From Colias croceus (taxonomy: Eukaryota > Arthropoda > Insecta > Lepidoptera > Pieridae): a stretch of DNA of 64,000 nucleotides. The notes beneath the pieces are model-generated. The model saw only the letters and a program-made list of their open reading frames with translations, did not search any database and was not told the origin of the DNA. A program made the translations under genes and the position numbers. Positions 23,480-34,907 of the stretch are shown piece by piece. Each line of letters starts with the position of its first letter. Positions within the stretch are counted from its first letter, which is position 1. Location of the stretch: contig NC_059545.1 of the NCBI RefSeq assembly GCF_905220415.1, forward strand, positions 692,001 through 756,000, read 5' to 3'.

Positions 23480-24850
23480 TTTACCGATGCTATTCCTATT
23501 ACCCTTCCTACTATGGAAATTTCCATACAAAATTTTCGAAAAAAAAAAAATTCGCATTTTACCAAAAATTTTTATATGCCTGGAAGCGGACCAGGTTTTG
23601 AAGTATTTTTTACTTCGGCGACCCCGACCTACCTGCCACCAGTTCAGAGAGCCATTGAATTTCATGATGTATGGAAAATGGAAACCGGGAGTCGGAGAGA
23701 AATTCTAAGTATGCAGTTTTGTAAATCTGGCCGATTCAAGCACAGAAGTCAATTTTCAGACCGATCGTGAAGTAACCGGCGCCACCATCTTGCTTTGAAA
23801 AATTGGCCATTTTTTGAAAAAAAATTGCGTCAAATTTGAAATTTCTCGATTGCCCTGGTAGCACCCCATCTTCCTGATCATTTTTTAGTTCTACACCCCC
23901 CACCTATCTCGCGCCGTTTCAGAGAGCCGTCGAATTTTGCGTTGTATGAAACTCGGAAACCAGCGATGGAAACTCAATTATGAGTATGCCAACTTAATAT
24001 GCGGCTCGATTAAAGCTCCTTTGCCAAGTTTCAGCGCGATCGGACCAGCGGTGGCCATTTTAGAATTTGTATGGCGGCGGCCATTTTTTCCGCCATTTTG
24101 AATTTTTTTTGCACTCTGTGGTAATTGCTCGAGGTCTACTACAAGTTTAGTTCGAGCACCCCAGATGTATCTGTTACCGTTTGCGCGGGCAGTTGACCGT
24201 CTTCGAGAGATGAGGGAAAGTTTAAGATTTCGGATTTTTCTGGATATCCTGGGAGCTGGGCGAGTACGAACATGGTGTGAGTGTATTTCCGCGATGCGCC
24301 ACCTCGTCTAAATTTACGTTTTTATGTTTGCGCCAAAAATGGAAAAATTCCAAAATCGAGCGTCCCACTACGGCTCCCTGGTAGCGTCCCAGGGTGGTGA
24401 TCATTTTTAGTTCCGACACCCCCCACCCAACTCGCACCGTTTCCGCGGGCCGTTGGATTTTACGTTGTATGAAAGTTGGAAACCGGGGCCCGGAGCCACT
24501 CGTATGGGGCACCGATCGATTCGCCGGCTCGAACAGAGCACGTGTGCCAAATTTGAGACGTAAGGATTCATAAACGGCGATTTTGGCAAAGTACGGCGGC
24601 CATCTTGTTTTCGCGAAAATCCCCATTTTTCCACCACCCCTGGTAATCGCCACCAGTTCTGAGCATTTTTTGTTCAGACACCCCTCCAAGTGGCACCGTT
24701 TCTGCGCACCTCCAGGGGTCCACTCTCTTGTCCAGGGTGTTGGAGTTGTCAATATTTTTCCGGTGGTCACTCGGAGCACCTCTACACGATCACGTCGAAA
24801 TCCCCCCAACTTTCCGCGTAGTTTCCGAGAAACCCGATGTCAGTCAGTGA
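23480..24850. repeat. Five diverged ~265-bp repeats (copy 2)
   Basis: Colinear with 20490-21850, with anchors near 23620, 23895, 24160, 24415 and 24680. A minus-strand frame of 195 codons (24222-24809) is open here but broken in copy 1; it has no recognisable motif and I do not call it a gene. Confidence 0.65.
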
Positions 24851-24878
24851 GTGGTAGTGTAGCTTTATATATATATGA

Positions 24879-26694
24879 TAAGTAAAATATATTTTATAGA
24901 GCGTAATTTGTAGAGCTTGAATACCTCTACTCTTCTTTGTAAGTTATTTAATTCTGTTAATAGCCGTACCTACATAAAATAACTTTACTGATACCCTCTC
25001 CATTGAAAGATCAGATCAACGTTTACGTACCTATACCAAAATAAACGTTACATTTTAGTTAACGAACCATTTTGATTTGAACGATAAAATCCATAAAATA
25101 CCACAAAGTGATATCGTCTAAACGGTACCGCAAATCCCGAAAAGCATTCGGAACAATTTCTCAATCCATTGCTAACATTTAAGCTGCAATCTAGTGTCAA
25201 TGGCATAAAAACGAACGATCAATCTCCAATTAAAATTATTAACAAATCAATATAAATCCGTTGCGTTACCATTCACCATAAAAGTCGATAATTAAATATT
25301 TATTCGGTTCCATTAAGATCGATCCGACTGTTACTCGTAATCGATTCGTTCCCGTGGAAATGTTCAAATTGTTAGCAATAAATACAAAAAACGCCGTGAA
25401 ATATATTTGACAAACGACCGGAGAGAGAATCGATATTTATTTTGTGTATTGTAATCGGTAATTGTTTTAAATTGGGAACGATAATCGGGATCGGTGTGTG
25501 TTCCCGTAACCCACTCGTGTACAAATCGATTCGCTATTCGATACATCGAGACTCACGCGATAGTCGAACAGATATGCGATTACTAAAATGCAATATTTCG
25601 GTCTCACGCTTTCTAATAATGTTGCTTTTACAATTTCAATATGTGCGGTACAATCTAGACACAAGTTTACCTACTTTTCATATTTATCGAATTTAATCAA
25701 ACGTTGATTGGAATTGCAATATGGCGGCTATAAAACCATCTTCCTTTAATCTATAACCGATATTTAGATTGAAACCGTATATTAAGTAATTAATAACATG
25801 TCTGAGTATTTTTTAAGACTTTAACTTATGCTAATTATGAATGTAAGTAGGTACATAATTACAGTAAATTACGGAATTAAATTAAAACACAGAGTTAATA
25901 ATAATTTGTAAATTGGGCAAGTTATTACCTACTTATTGTGAACTTCTGCGACATCCTTGTTTATTATTATTTTATGAATTAAGTTACCAATTATGTAGGT
26001 AGGTATGTTCTTCCATAATTTCGAAACTAAAACCCTAAAAACGAAAACATGAAAACACAGACGAAGACAACGACGGACATTACAATATTATCTAGATCTA
26101 AAATCTACCTAGGTTATGTTAATAATTACTGGCGATTCAAAAGTACTAAACAATATTATAGGTGTAATGTGTATCATGATGTATAATTATTATTTTAGAG
26201 GCGTTAACTATCGACATCCATCAATCGTGCTAGAAATTAAGATATTAATGTGTAATAACAGAGTATATTGTAGGCACGATTTTTTTATAGTCTATGGCCC
26301 TGATGAATGTTATTTGGACCATAAACAACATTTATTCAATTCATATAAACAAATGTACCTAAGTAAATGAAAACACGTAAGTTGAAAATTGTACCTACCT
26401 ACTTAGGTATGGTCTATCTATCATTAATAATAATGTAAGTATGGATTTCCAATTACTTGTAATTAAATAAATTGAATAATGCTGCAGTTCTGTTAAGTGT
26501 TAACATTAATAAATACGAAATAAAACTTAAATACTTTAGATATAGATTAGTTTCAAGATTTTTTTTATATGGTTACTTAGGTCATTTAAGTACATTAATT
26601 GTTTAAAAAGCTTTATATAATTGTTCCTAAATAAAATCTCAATAGTATTGAGAAAAAGATCTCTCTCTCGCTCTCTACAAAATATTAGGTACTT
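24879..26694. other. Intergenic DNA; TCGAT-rich stretch at 25070-25560
   Basis: Between 25070 and 25560 the sequence is non-repetitive and unusually rich in TCGAT, AATCG and CGATAA words (for example GATCGATCCG, AATCGATTCG and AATCGATATTTATTTTG), with TTTAT-type words between them. This could be a homeodomain- or DREF-type regulatory block near the knirps-family gene. The rest is AT-rich without recognised features. Confidence 0.3.
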
Positions 26695-26695
26695 T

Positions 26696-26830
26696 ATGCT
26701 TTCCACCCGGAGCTTCGCCCGCGCAGTCAAAGTTTACCCGCATAGTTCCCGTTCCCGTGGGATTTCCGGGATAAAACTTATCCTATTTCCCGAGTTAAAA
26801 AGTAGCCTATGTCCTTTCTCGGGAAGTATG
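26696..26830 (-). mobile_element. Truncated mosaic Helitron (type A with a type D word)
   Basis: It contains the GC-rich end (GGAGCTTCGCCCGCG) and type A body CCCGTTCCCGTGGGATTTCC, followed by AAAAAGTAGCCTATGTCCTT, which elsewhere belongs to type D (3507-3530). The CTAG end and the 5' TC are lost. Confidence 0.65.
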
Positions 26831-27039
26831 GATTATTTACTTAAAGTTCATAGATATGATGGTATTAACTATTTTGTTGTTACTAAAAAAACTTTAATAT
26901 GCTTAGTTATGCCTGTGGTTATGCCTTTAATCTTAATCATGCACTCATATAAAATAATGCAATTACTTTTCTACATCAGTAGAAAACAAAATGATAAAGA
27001 GCAAACTTCAAAAAAACGCACAGGATAATTAAATTACGA

Positions 27040-27260
27040 ACGCTAATAGAAACCCCGATGATAATATACACATCCTCCATTATTCCAAATTACGACACAA
27101 TCACCAACGATCAGTTGGAGTCTTTGGAGTAGACGCAATCGATTGCACGCTCGTTAATCGATTAATCGTTTGTTATCGAGTTTTCACTCGTAATGAGTAT
27201 GTTTAATATAATCGATTTTGTTTAATCGCGTGATCTCAACTAAATGAGTTTTTGGTGCCG
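27040..27260. promoter_or_regulatory. Candidate homeodomain-site cluster
   Basis: Non-repetitive block with a palindromic TTAATCGATTAA at about 27154-27165, plus CAATCGATTG at about 27137, ATAATCGATTTT at about 27210 and TTTAATCGCG. TAAT-CG-ATTA is a paired arrangement of homeodomain half sites. No experimental or comparative support is available here. Confidence 0.22.
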
Positions 27261-28841
27261 AGTAAAATATTTAAATTGTTTGATATAAATGAGATGTTCT
27301 GTTGGAATTATGTGAACGTGCGACGTTGTTTATGGATGAAGATTCTCTCTTCACTGATATACAGTCTTAGTTAATTTTTCTCCATGACTGTTAATTACTG
27401 AGACGATGAAATAATTAAGAAGTCCTTATAAGTAAGATGCTATAATACTGGGAAGCTTTAAGAGTTGTGTCTTTGCGAATTAATTACCGCTTATTGAGGT
27501 AACATGCAAATACATTACGCAACTTTCAGATTGTGTTGTGTACCTATTAGGTATATGTTTTATTTTTATCCGTATGTAATATGAGTAATTTTCTAGAATC
27601 ATTATTTATTGAAAAATGTTAAGTATAATGTTATTAATATCTTCACTGTTTTGATTATATGCACGTCGAAGGAAAAAGCTAACGACATAGTTTTGCTCTT
27701 TTAGTGAAAAGATTAAACGGTAAAAAATCCAAATTTAAACATTTTTGAAGTACTCGGTAAACCAACAACATAGGATTTATTTGAATAAAGTCCAAATCAA
27801 AGAGTACATAAATAAAACGGATGTTTATAATTTTCCAAATCCAATCAAACAACAAAAAGAAAAATATGATAATAGAAAGTAAATTTATGATTTACACCCA
27901 GACGAATCAGTATATATTTGAATATATTCGTAGTAATCGTTCCATTGTCGCCTCAACGTCCACCCACGCGAATATGTTAAATATTTTTAACTCGTGAGAA
28001 ATATTTAAATATTCAAAACACAAAATATCAATCCAATGAAATGTCACAATATATAGATCATACAAAACGTTTAGACAAGTCACTGGCGTCTATAATAATG
28101 CGTATAAAATTTCAATTTGAAAATCGAACACGATTTAGGCGCGCTTTAGATTCCACAGATTCAATATGACGGTTGTTAATTTTTTGGAAGAGGATTCCTG
28201 TCATTATGGCCATATATTATCGTCGCGGGGTGCTGCGTTATAGATAAAATCTGTAAGACATTTTGGTTGTTAGAGCGTTTTATTCACTTTTTATTGTTTA
28301 ACTATGTATTTTGGAGGCGCTATAACTTAGGAGAACATTACTGTATGGGGTCAATTTAAAATAAATAAGTTCCTTATGGCCACCAAAAAACTTCTTAGGA
28401 ACTAAGCTTTGGAATATTTTTTTTTATAAAGAATTGTAATGTACTGTAAAATTTTTTCAATCCATGATAATAAATTAAAACCGAAAAAAAAAATGTATTC
28501 GTAAATAGTTTGCACTTGAATCTTGCAAAAAAATTCTCCCATGACATTAAACGTAATATAAACGTATTTATTTCATTCAAACATACAAAAATAATCTAAA
28601 AGGCACCCGATGAAATAAACATACCATTGAATGTCGTGGGTCATATCTAGTGATCTGTGAAACGTAAGTCGAGCGCCGCGGGCCGTCTGTCCCCAACGGG
28701 CCAAAATTATTGTTATTGCCACAATACTAATGTAATTATTTAACGAGAACAAGAAAGCTGTGGAGCTGTAATTAGTTTTTCGAGTAATGTTTGGGTTCAA
28801 TATGTGACTGTTAGGAAATGTATTAAGACGTGTATTATTAA
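27261..28841. other. AT-rich intergenic DNA, nothing firm recognised
   Basis: A CG-containing strip lies near 28660-28705 (GAGCGCCGCGGGCCGTCTGT). No gene or RNA was recognised. Confidence 0.45.
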
Positions 28842-29017
28842 CTAGCTTTTCCCCGCGGTTTCACCCGCATTGCCTGTTGGTCTTAGCGTGATGATAATAT
28901 ATAGCCTTCCTCGATAAATGGGCTATCTAACACCGAAAGAATTTTTCAAACCGGACCAGTAGTTCCCGAGATTAGCGCAAACAAACAAACTCTTCAGCTT
29001 TATAATATCAGTATAGA
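28842..29017 (-). mobile_element. Short Helitron (type B)
   Basis: Minus-strand TCTATACTGATATTATAAAG at 29017 to CCGCGGGGAAAAGCTAG at 28842, flanked by A and T. It lacks a few bases of the type B consensus near the hairpin. Confidence 0.87.
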
Positions 29018-30471
29018 TTAAATCAATAGAGCAAAACATATATAAAATCAAACAAAAATATGAAAATTAATGCCTTATTTAACTCTATCTGTGCTGTATA
29101 TGGTTTTATATTATATTTTTATTCGTATTCTTCTACAGCTGAAATATCAAAGTAAATCCTGCAAAAAAATCAATACTAAAATTTTTTTTTCTATACCTAG
29201 AGACAAATTAATTACAAATTCAGTACCTGTATGTTTTTTGAGATGGTTAAAAATTTCTATTCCTTTTTACCGCCCCACTAGAGTGCATGGAGGTACATGC
29301 TTCTTATTTATGCCACTGTACTGTATTCCTATGGTGTTAGCGTGTCTACAATTTCAAGGTTTTTTGGGATATTTTATAATTAGTTAACTAGGTTTGCTAA
29401 AAACATAGTGAGGAGGTCTTATAGGTGATTTTATTTATGTTTCAAAAATGATTTCCACATTTTTTATTCCTTTTTAAGGTTTTTATTGAAGTAACAATAA
29501 ATTAAAATTCGATAATCTGTACAATATCCATATAGATATGTGGAATATTATTGAACACATTATTTTTATTATTTCATCATAATTAAAACACTTAATGTAC
29601 TCTCTGTTTTAATTACAAAAAATATAACTATAAGTTTAGTTAAAAAATTGTATCGAAATTCCCAAAAAGCATGGTGTCCCCAATAATGTCCCGCGCCAGG
29701 GGACACTTGTAGTCAGATTTATCGGAGGCTAGTTCACTTTATTGTTTTACTGCTCCATTATTTATTAATAACCCGAAAATGCCTGTTTCGAGTTTTATCA
29801 TAATTAATTGGGACAGACAAAAACATCTACGATACTCTTATTAAATTAAAAATGCGTGAATTATTACGGAAGGTTTTAAAATTACTGATATTTTTATGAA
29901 TATAATAAAATAGAAACTGAAATAGCATAGAACCTAGTCAAAGAGCATGAAATTTGCAACATAATATAGGTAGAAAGTCTTTGAAAAGGATTGATTACTT
30001 ACTACAGAAAAAGCAAAATCTAATCAAAATGGTTTTATTCTATTTAATAATAGACAATCTCAACATCTCAAATCTCATATAGGTATATATTTATAAGCTT
30101 AAATAATATCTAATGTGATATTATAATGACAAAACAGATTTTTATAGAAGATTACATAAATATAACTTAAATTTAATATTATTTATAACATTGATCCACA
30201 CAAAGATATACCAGGCGATCATAAGCACCAAGTACTAGAATGCGATTTGCCTCACGATGATGGCTCGCTTACCCGATGAGCGCTTATTGCCAGTTAAAAA
30301 TGGTGCTCAGTCTAATTGATGACCTTACTCACCTTAACACGGAGTTATAGATCCTGAATGCAACAATATTTTTATTATCACATTTATGATTCAGTTTTGC
30401 AGGAATTCAAAAAGTAATTAAGAATAATAGAATGATATAAATATTAAGTACCTATTCTTATGTTTGAATAA
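29018..30471. other. AT-rich intergenic DNA, nothing recognised
   Basis: A 105-codon frame at 29070-29387 is hydrophobic and AT-driven, with no family resemblance; treated as chance. Confidence 0.45.
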
Positions 30472-30664
30472 TCACTACATAGTATAAAACAAAGTCGCTT
30501 TCTCTGTCCCTATGTCCCTTTGTATGCTTAAATCTTTAAAACTACGCAACGGATTTTGATGCGGTTTTTTTAAATAGATAGAGTGATTTAAGAGGAAGGT
30601 TTTAGTATACCTATAATTTATTATGTTTTAGACCAAGCGGGCGAAGCCGCGGGCGGTAAGCTAG
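30472..30664 (+). mobile_element. Short Helitron (type C)
   Basis: It begins TCACTACATAGTATAAAACA and ends GCGGGCGAAGCCGCGGGC, then GGTAAGCTAG, flanked by A and T. The body has GGACATAGGGACAGAGAAAG and GATTTTGATGCGG or their complements, shared with 45956-46137 and 46987-47171. Confidence 0.87.
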
Positions 30665-33600
30665 TAAAGTAATAATTTGCCCATTTTAAACATTTGTTTT
30701 AGAGCTGAATCTCAGCTTAACTCATATATGAAATAATTGTGTTCAAATTCTATATAATTATATAATATAACTTTGGAAATGAACTATTTTTTCGGTGTCT
30801 GTAATTAAAAAACAGAGCTCTTATGTCATTTTTTTTAAAGTAAGAGCATTAACAACTAGATCATAACTTCCTAGTACATAGTAACTCAATGTAACTTCCA
30901 TTTAAAAATATAAATAAAGTGGAATTAGTGAATTGTGCGTTTCTATTACTATAAAATGCAGTTCCGTCAAGAGGTAACAATAAAAAGTATAAATTATATT
31001 ATAAAAATATTACAATAAAGCTTTAACTTCATAGTCCTTCGAGAAAATCGAACCTTCTAGTAACTCTACCTCGTTGTATATCTGCGTGTGAAATGCCGCA
31101 CTCGTGATCTGTGCCTTTGTAACTTTGCTCCAGAATAAACCCTTTCATCTCTAACTAGATTGCATTTACTGTAACGTCTAAATAATGTTTTATCAAGCAT
31201 GTATAGCCCGGAGCTTGGATGTGTTGTACTGGACTATACATACAGTGCACATGTATGCATATTTTAATAAAGATAATACGGATTTTAATAATATAAGCCT
31301 TAGGTATAATAAATAATATACCTTTACGTGCTTTCATAAAACTATTATTTATGAAATAAGTAGTAGTAAAAAGGCTATATTTAAAATTGTAAATCGACAT
31401 TGACTGCTCTATGATCTTAGTAGATTGGCTGATTTTACTTAAACGAATAAGTAGGTAACAGTATGGGGTATAAATATTAGTTTTAGTTTTCTGTAATTTC
31501 ACATTTTTACGGTAAATTGTTAATTTCATTAAGTACTTTTTTTATCATTAAGGAATACTTAATCGTATTTTTTGTGTAAAATAAAGTAAAAGAACTTGTT
31601 TGAAGTAAATATAAAACATCAAAATATAACGTAGGTACTATCACTAATTATTATAGTACGTTATTAGTTATATATTTTCTTTAACATTTCGTGTTCATTA
31701 TAAGATAGAGTGAAAAATAATGTATTTTTCAACAATAATACACATCATAAATCATTTAATAAATATTAAAACAATTATTGTATTCAGTGTATATCTCGAA
31801 ATAAACATGTCCATCGAACAAGTCTATTATATCCACGACACAGGACGGCGGTACGTTGTCCTTATAAATCTGTCGATACGAAATTACGTAGTTACGGTAA
31901 TTCAGATCGTTTGCTAAACAAAATAGTTGAGAGATCGGTTTAATAAATAACCTGGAGATTTGGCGGCGACGGCTTATTTCCTTATAAGTGCTGATCTTGA
32001 CATAGAGTAGGGAGGATCAGAAAGGGTAAGTAGTAAAAATTGAAGGAGCTATAAAAAATGTGGTGTGTTTTATTTAAGAGGTATATACTCTATTAATTAC
32101 ATTCTTCAAACTCTTTGACTATTATGGAAAAAATGCCTTGGTAGAGCCCGGGCGAGCTACCTATAAATTGTAAATTATTTTCCATACATGCTGTGAGCTA
32201 AAAGTTAATGCAAGCCTATCATTTATTTTTAACCAAGTTTTTAACTAATGAAGCAACTGTTACTTATTACTGTTAATTCTTATGCATATGACATTTAATA
32301 ATCTATCGTGGCATGCCATACACAAAAAGAAAAAAAAATGTGTATTTCCACAATTTAGCGTATCTGTGGTAAATATCTCCATAGTCTGTGGTCGGTTATG
32401 GGCGATCACGGGGCTCAGAGCGATCCGTCAAGTGTGGGCGCAAAGGAAACGGCTTTCTCAGCGGAATCTGTTAACTTCTGAACCACGAAAAAGTTGAAAT
32501 TGTTCTTGAATTGCTGGTAAAGTTGTATTATTTAAGCAAAGGTGGGTTAAATAAACGAATTTATAAACGATATATTTTTATTTCCACCAATTAAATTAAA
32601 AAACTAGCAAATAATTTTAAAATTTACTCTTTGTTCATTTTTGGTATTTCGTTTTTACAATATAGGTATATTGCATAATGCATAGTCATAATTATTGTGC
32701 ATTAAGCTTTCTATTTTTTCATTTCGGAAAGTTTCCTACAAGATTTTACGATATCATTTATCAACGAAGACAGTTGATACGTCCTTTTTTATCAAGCAAT
32801 TAGGTAAATAAGGAGAGTAAGATCAAAGGATTTTACCTCTATTTTATTCGGACAACAATTTCTAATTAGAACACCAACCATAAACCACATATAGTTCAAA
32901 TCCACACAACACCGTTAAAAATCATAGTTTACAAGTCAGGGTCATAAATTAACCAACTAAGATTAAGACCACACCAACGGTACTGAAGCAATCTCGGCAA
33001 TCATTTAAAAAGCCGTTGCACGCGACTTGTGAAAAATAACCATAATATTTCAAATGAAAACGAGACCGATATTACGTTTAAACACTTATGTGGGTGGTTT
33101 TAGATTTATTCGTACTGAGTGTTGTATAATTATTGTCTATTGATATTGATATTTTTATAGATATCTAGGTATAGGTGCGAGACTGCTGTATTTTAAATAA
33201 AGTTTTGTGTTACTCAGTATAAATATATCTTAGATGGATAAAGATTTATCTTTCAATAAAGTAAAAGTATAATATATAATACATTTTCCATACTCTTTAT
33301 CTTACTGTATTTATTATTGAAATAAGAATCATTTCACATAAAAATTAATGATTGTTGCTGTGATATTAATATTTCTTTTTCTTTTTAATAAAGGTTGTTC
33401 AAAACTATATATTATTAGTTACTAATGTAAAAGTAGTTGGTCACTCTAGTAAAACGGAGAGATGTATCAAGTCCCCCATACATCGCTATAATTTATTACG
33501 TGAGCCACATTTTATGAACATACGTGGCCTATGACCGCTTGATATTAACACATACATTTGTAATTATTAATTCGTAGCTCTATATGAATATTACTATTAT

Positions 33601-33929
33601 GTGAGTTTCGAAATTAATCATTAATTATTGGGCAAGGATTGGTGCTTTGGTTAGAAGGTTATCGAAGGCTCGATTTGTTTCAAATATTCGTCATTTTTGT
33701 TTAGTTTTAAAATTACTGAAAAATTTGTAGCGCAAACACAACATAATACTTAAATATCATCATCATTATCAGCCTATATTTGTCCACTGCTGAATATAAT
33801 ATCACATATATTATTAATATAAAATAAATATTAAATATTGCATCAACTGAATTATTAACTTAAGCTTTTTGATTAAATTAACACGTCTGAACAAATGAGT
33901 GAATTTTCTACAAAGAATAAAGAAAAATA
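30665..33929. other. AT-rich intergenic DNA with one repeat scrap
   Basis: At 33748-33790 the minus strand reads GCAGTGGACAAATATAGGCT followed by GATAATGATGATGATA, the usual 3' tail of lepidopteran SINE/LINE families. The strip 31040-31160 (ending GCTCCAGAATAAACCCTTTC) is slightly reminiscent of an LTR end but has no partner. Nothing else was recognised. Confidence 0.4.
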
Positions 33930-34018
33930 GCGACTTTAATAATTTTTGTGAATTGGTCCCATAGTCCTGATATCAACGTGTTCAATAAACAAACAAGCTT
34001 TTATATTATGAGTATAGA
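33930..34018 (-). mobile_element. 5' fragment of a Helitron
   Basis: Minus-strand TCTATACTCATAATATAAAAG at 34018, then GCTTGTTTGTTTATTGAACA and GACTATGGGACCAATTCACA. The 3' part is missing. Confidence 0.6.
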
Positions 34019-34069
34019 TGTGAAAATCCATCCATCCTTCTTGTAAGTTGTAACGTATGTAATCTATAG

Positions 34070-34907
34070 TCTATACTAATATTATAAAGCTGGGGCCTTA
34101 GACAAACGTACGTAACGCCATGGAATAGAAACTGCTAACGCTAATTATTGACATAAGCTCATGACATTTTGGTAATGGTTCGATCACACTACCAACGACG
34201 CAGACGACCACGACCAAAGTTCCAATCTTGCCGAAATTTGTTCAAAATCAATATTAAAATCTCCCGTCATTCTGGTACTCAGGAATAAAAAAATTCGAGG
34301 TCAATTAATAAAAAGAAATAGGGTTTTTTGCGATTTTCGCCGAGACGGTAAGTTTATCTTACAATCACCTGAACCAAAATTGTATATAATCTAATTATCT
34401 ATAAAAAAGGTTAAATACATTTTTTTCTAGGAGCCACCGTTTCTATGAAAAACCTGTTTGTTTATCCATTGATCTCAAATTTTTTTTTTTCCAAACACCA
34501 ATACGACAGGAAATTCTTAAATTTCATTTTTAATTGTGTTTTGCACAATTTTATTTAATTGCGACTGGATGAAAATTTTGTTCGTGGTCGTCGTTGTCGT
34601 TGGTAGGGTGACCGAATCCTTATGCAAAACATCATACGCTTATGTCAATTTCTATCGATAGCGTATTCTATTCCTTGGCGTTTTGACGTTTGGCTAAGGC
34701 CCCAGAAGAGTTTGTTTGTTTGTTTGAACGCGCTAATATCGGGAACTACTGGTCCCATTTGAAAAATTCTTTCGGTGTTAGATAGCCCATTTATCGAGGA
34801 ACTATATTCGCTATGGCCTATATTGCATATTATGATACATATTACGCTAAGAGTTAAGACCAACTGCAGGAGCGGATCCACGGGGGTGAAACTGCGGGGC
34901 GCAGCTA
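34070..34907 (+). mobile_element. Helitron (type B) split by a MITE
   Basis: It starts TCTATACTAATATTATAAAG at 34070, is broken after AAGCT by a 612-bp insertion, resumes with AGAAGAGTTTGTTTG at 34704 and ends CTGCGGGGCGCAGCTAG at 34907. The body also carries a second small disruption near 34800-34860. Confidence 0.85.
34092..34703. mobile_element. MITE with ~150-bp inverted repeats inside a Helitron
   Basis: The tips are GGGGCCTTAG[A/C]CAAACGT and its complement. Inverted similarity goes on for about 150 bp on each side (34092-34245 and 34550-34703), including CTACCAACGAC and GACGACCACGA. The flanks compared with intact type B copies (AAGCTGAAGAG) show no clear duplication, so I do not assign a superfamily. 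No coding frame. Confidence 0.8.

Larger units (their letters stand above)
21881..24878 (-). mobile_element. Helitron-like element copy 2 of a head-to-tail pair
   Basis: On the minus strand it starts TCATATATATATAAAGCTAC at 24878 with A before it, and ends with the hairpin at 21919-21898, 13 bases, then CTAG (21884-21881) and T. These are full Helitron-type ends. It is about 200 bp longer than copy 1, matching one extra 180-bp unit (four instead of three). Otherwise the modules follow in the same order with scattered point differences. Confidence 0.8.

Noticed and set aside
24222..24809. 195-codon minus-strand open frame in Helitron-like copy 2
   Set aside because: The same stretch in copy 1 is broken by shifts, the sequence is made of diverged 265-bp repeats, and no domain is recognisable.
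31040..31160. Possible solo LTR ending in a GCTCCAGAATAAACC stretch
   Set aside because: No TG...CA limits, target duplication or second copy could be found.
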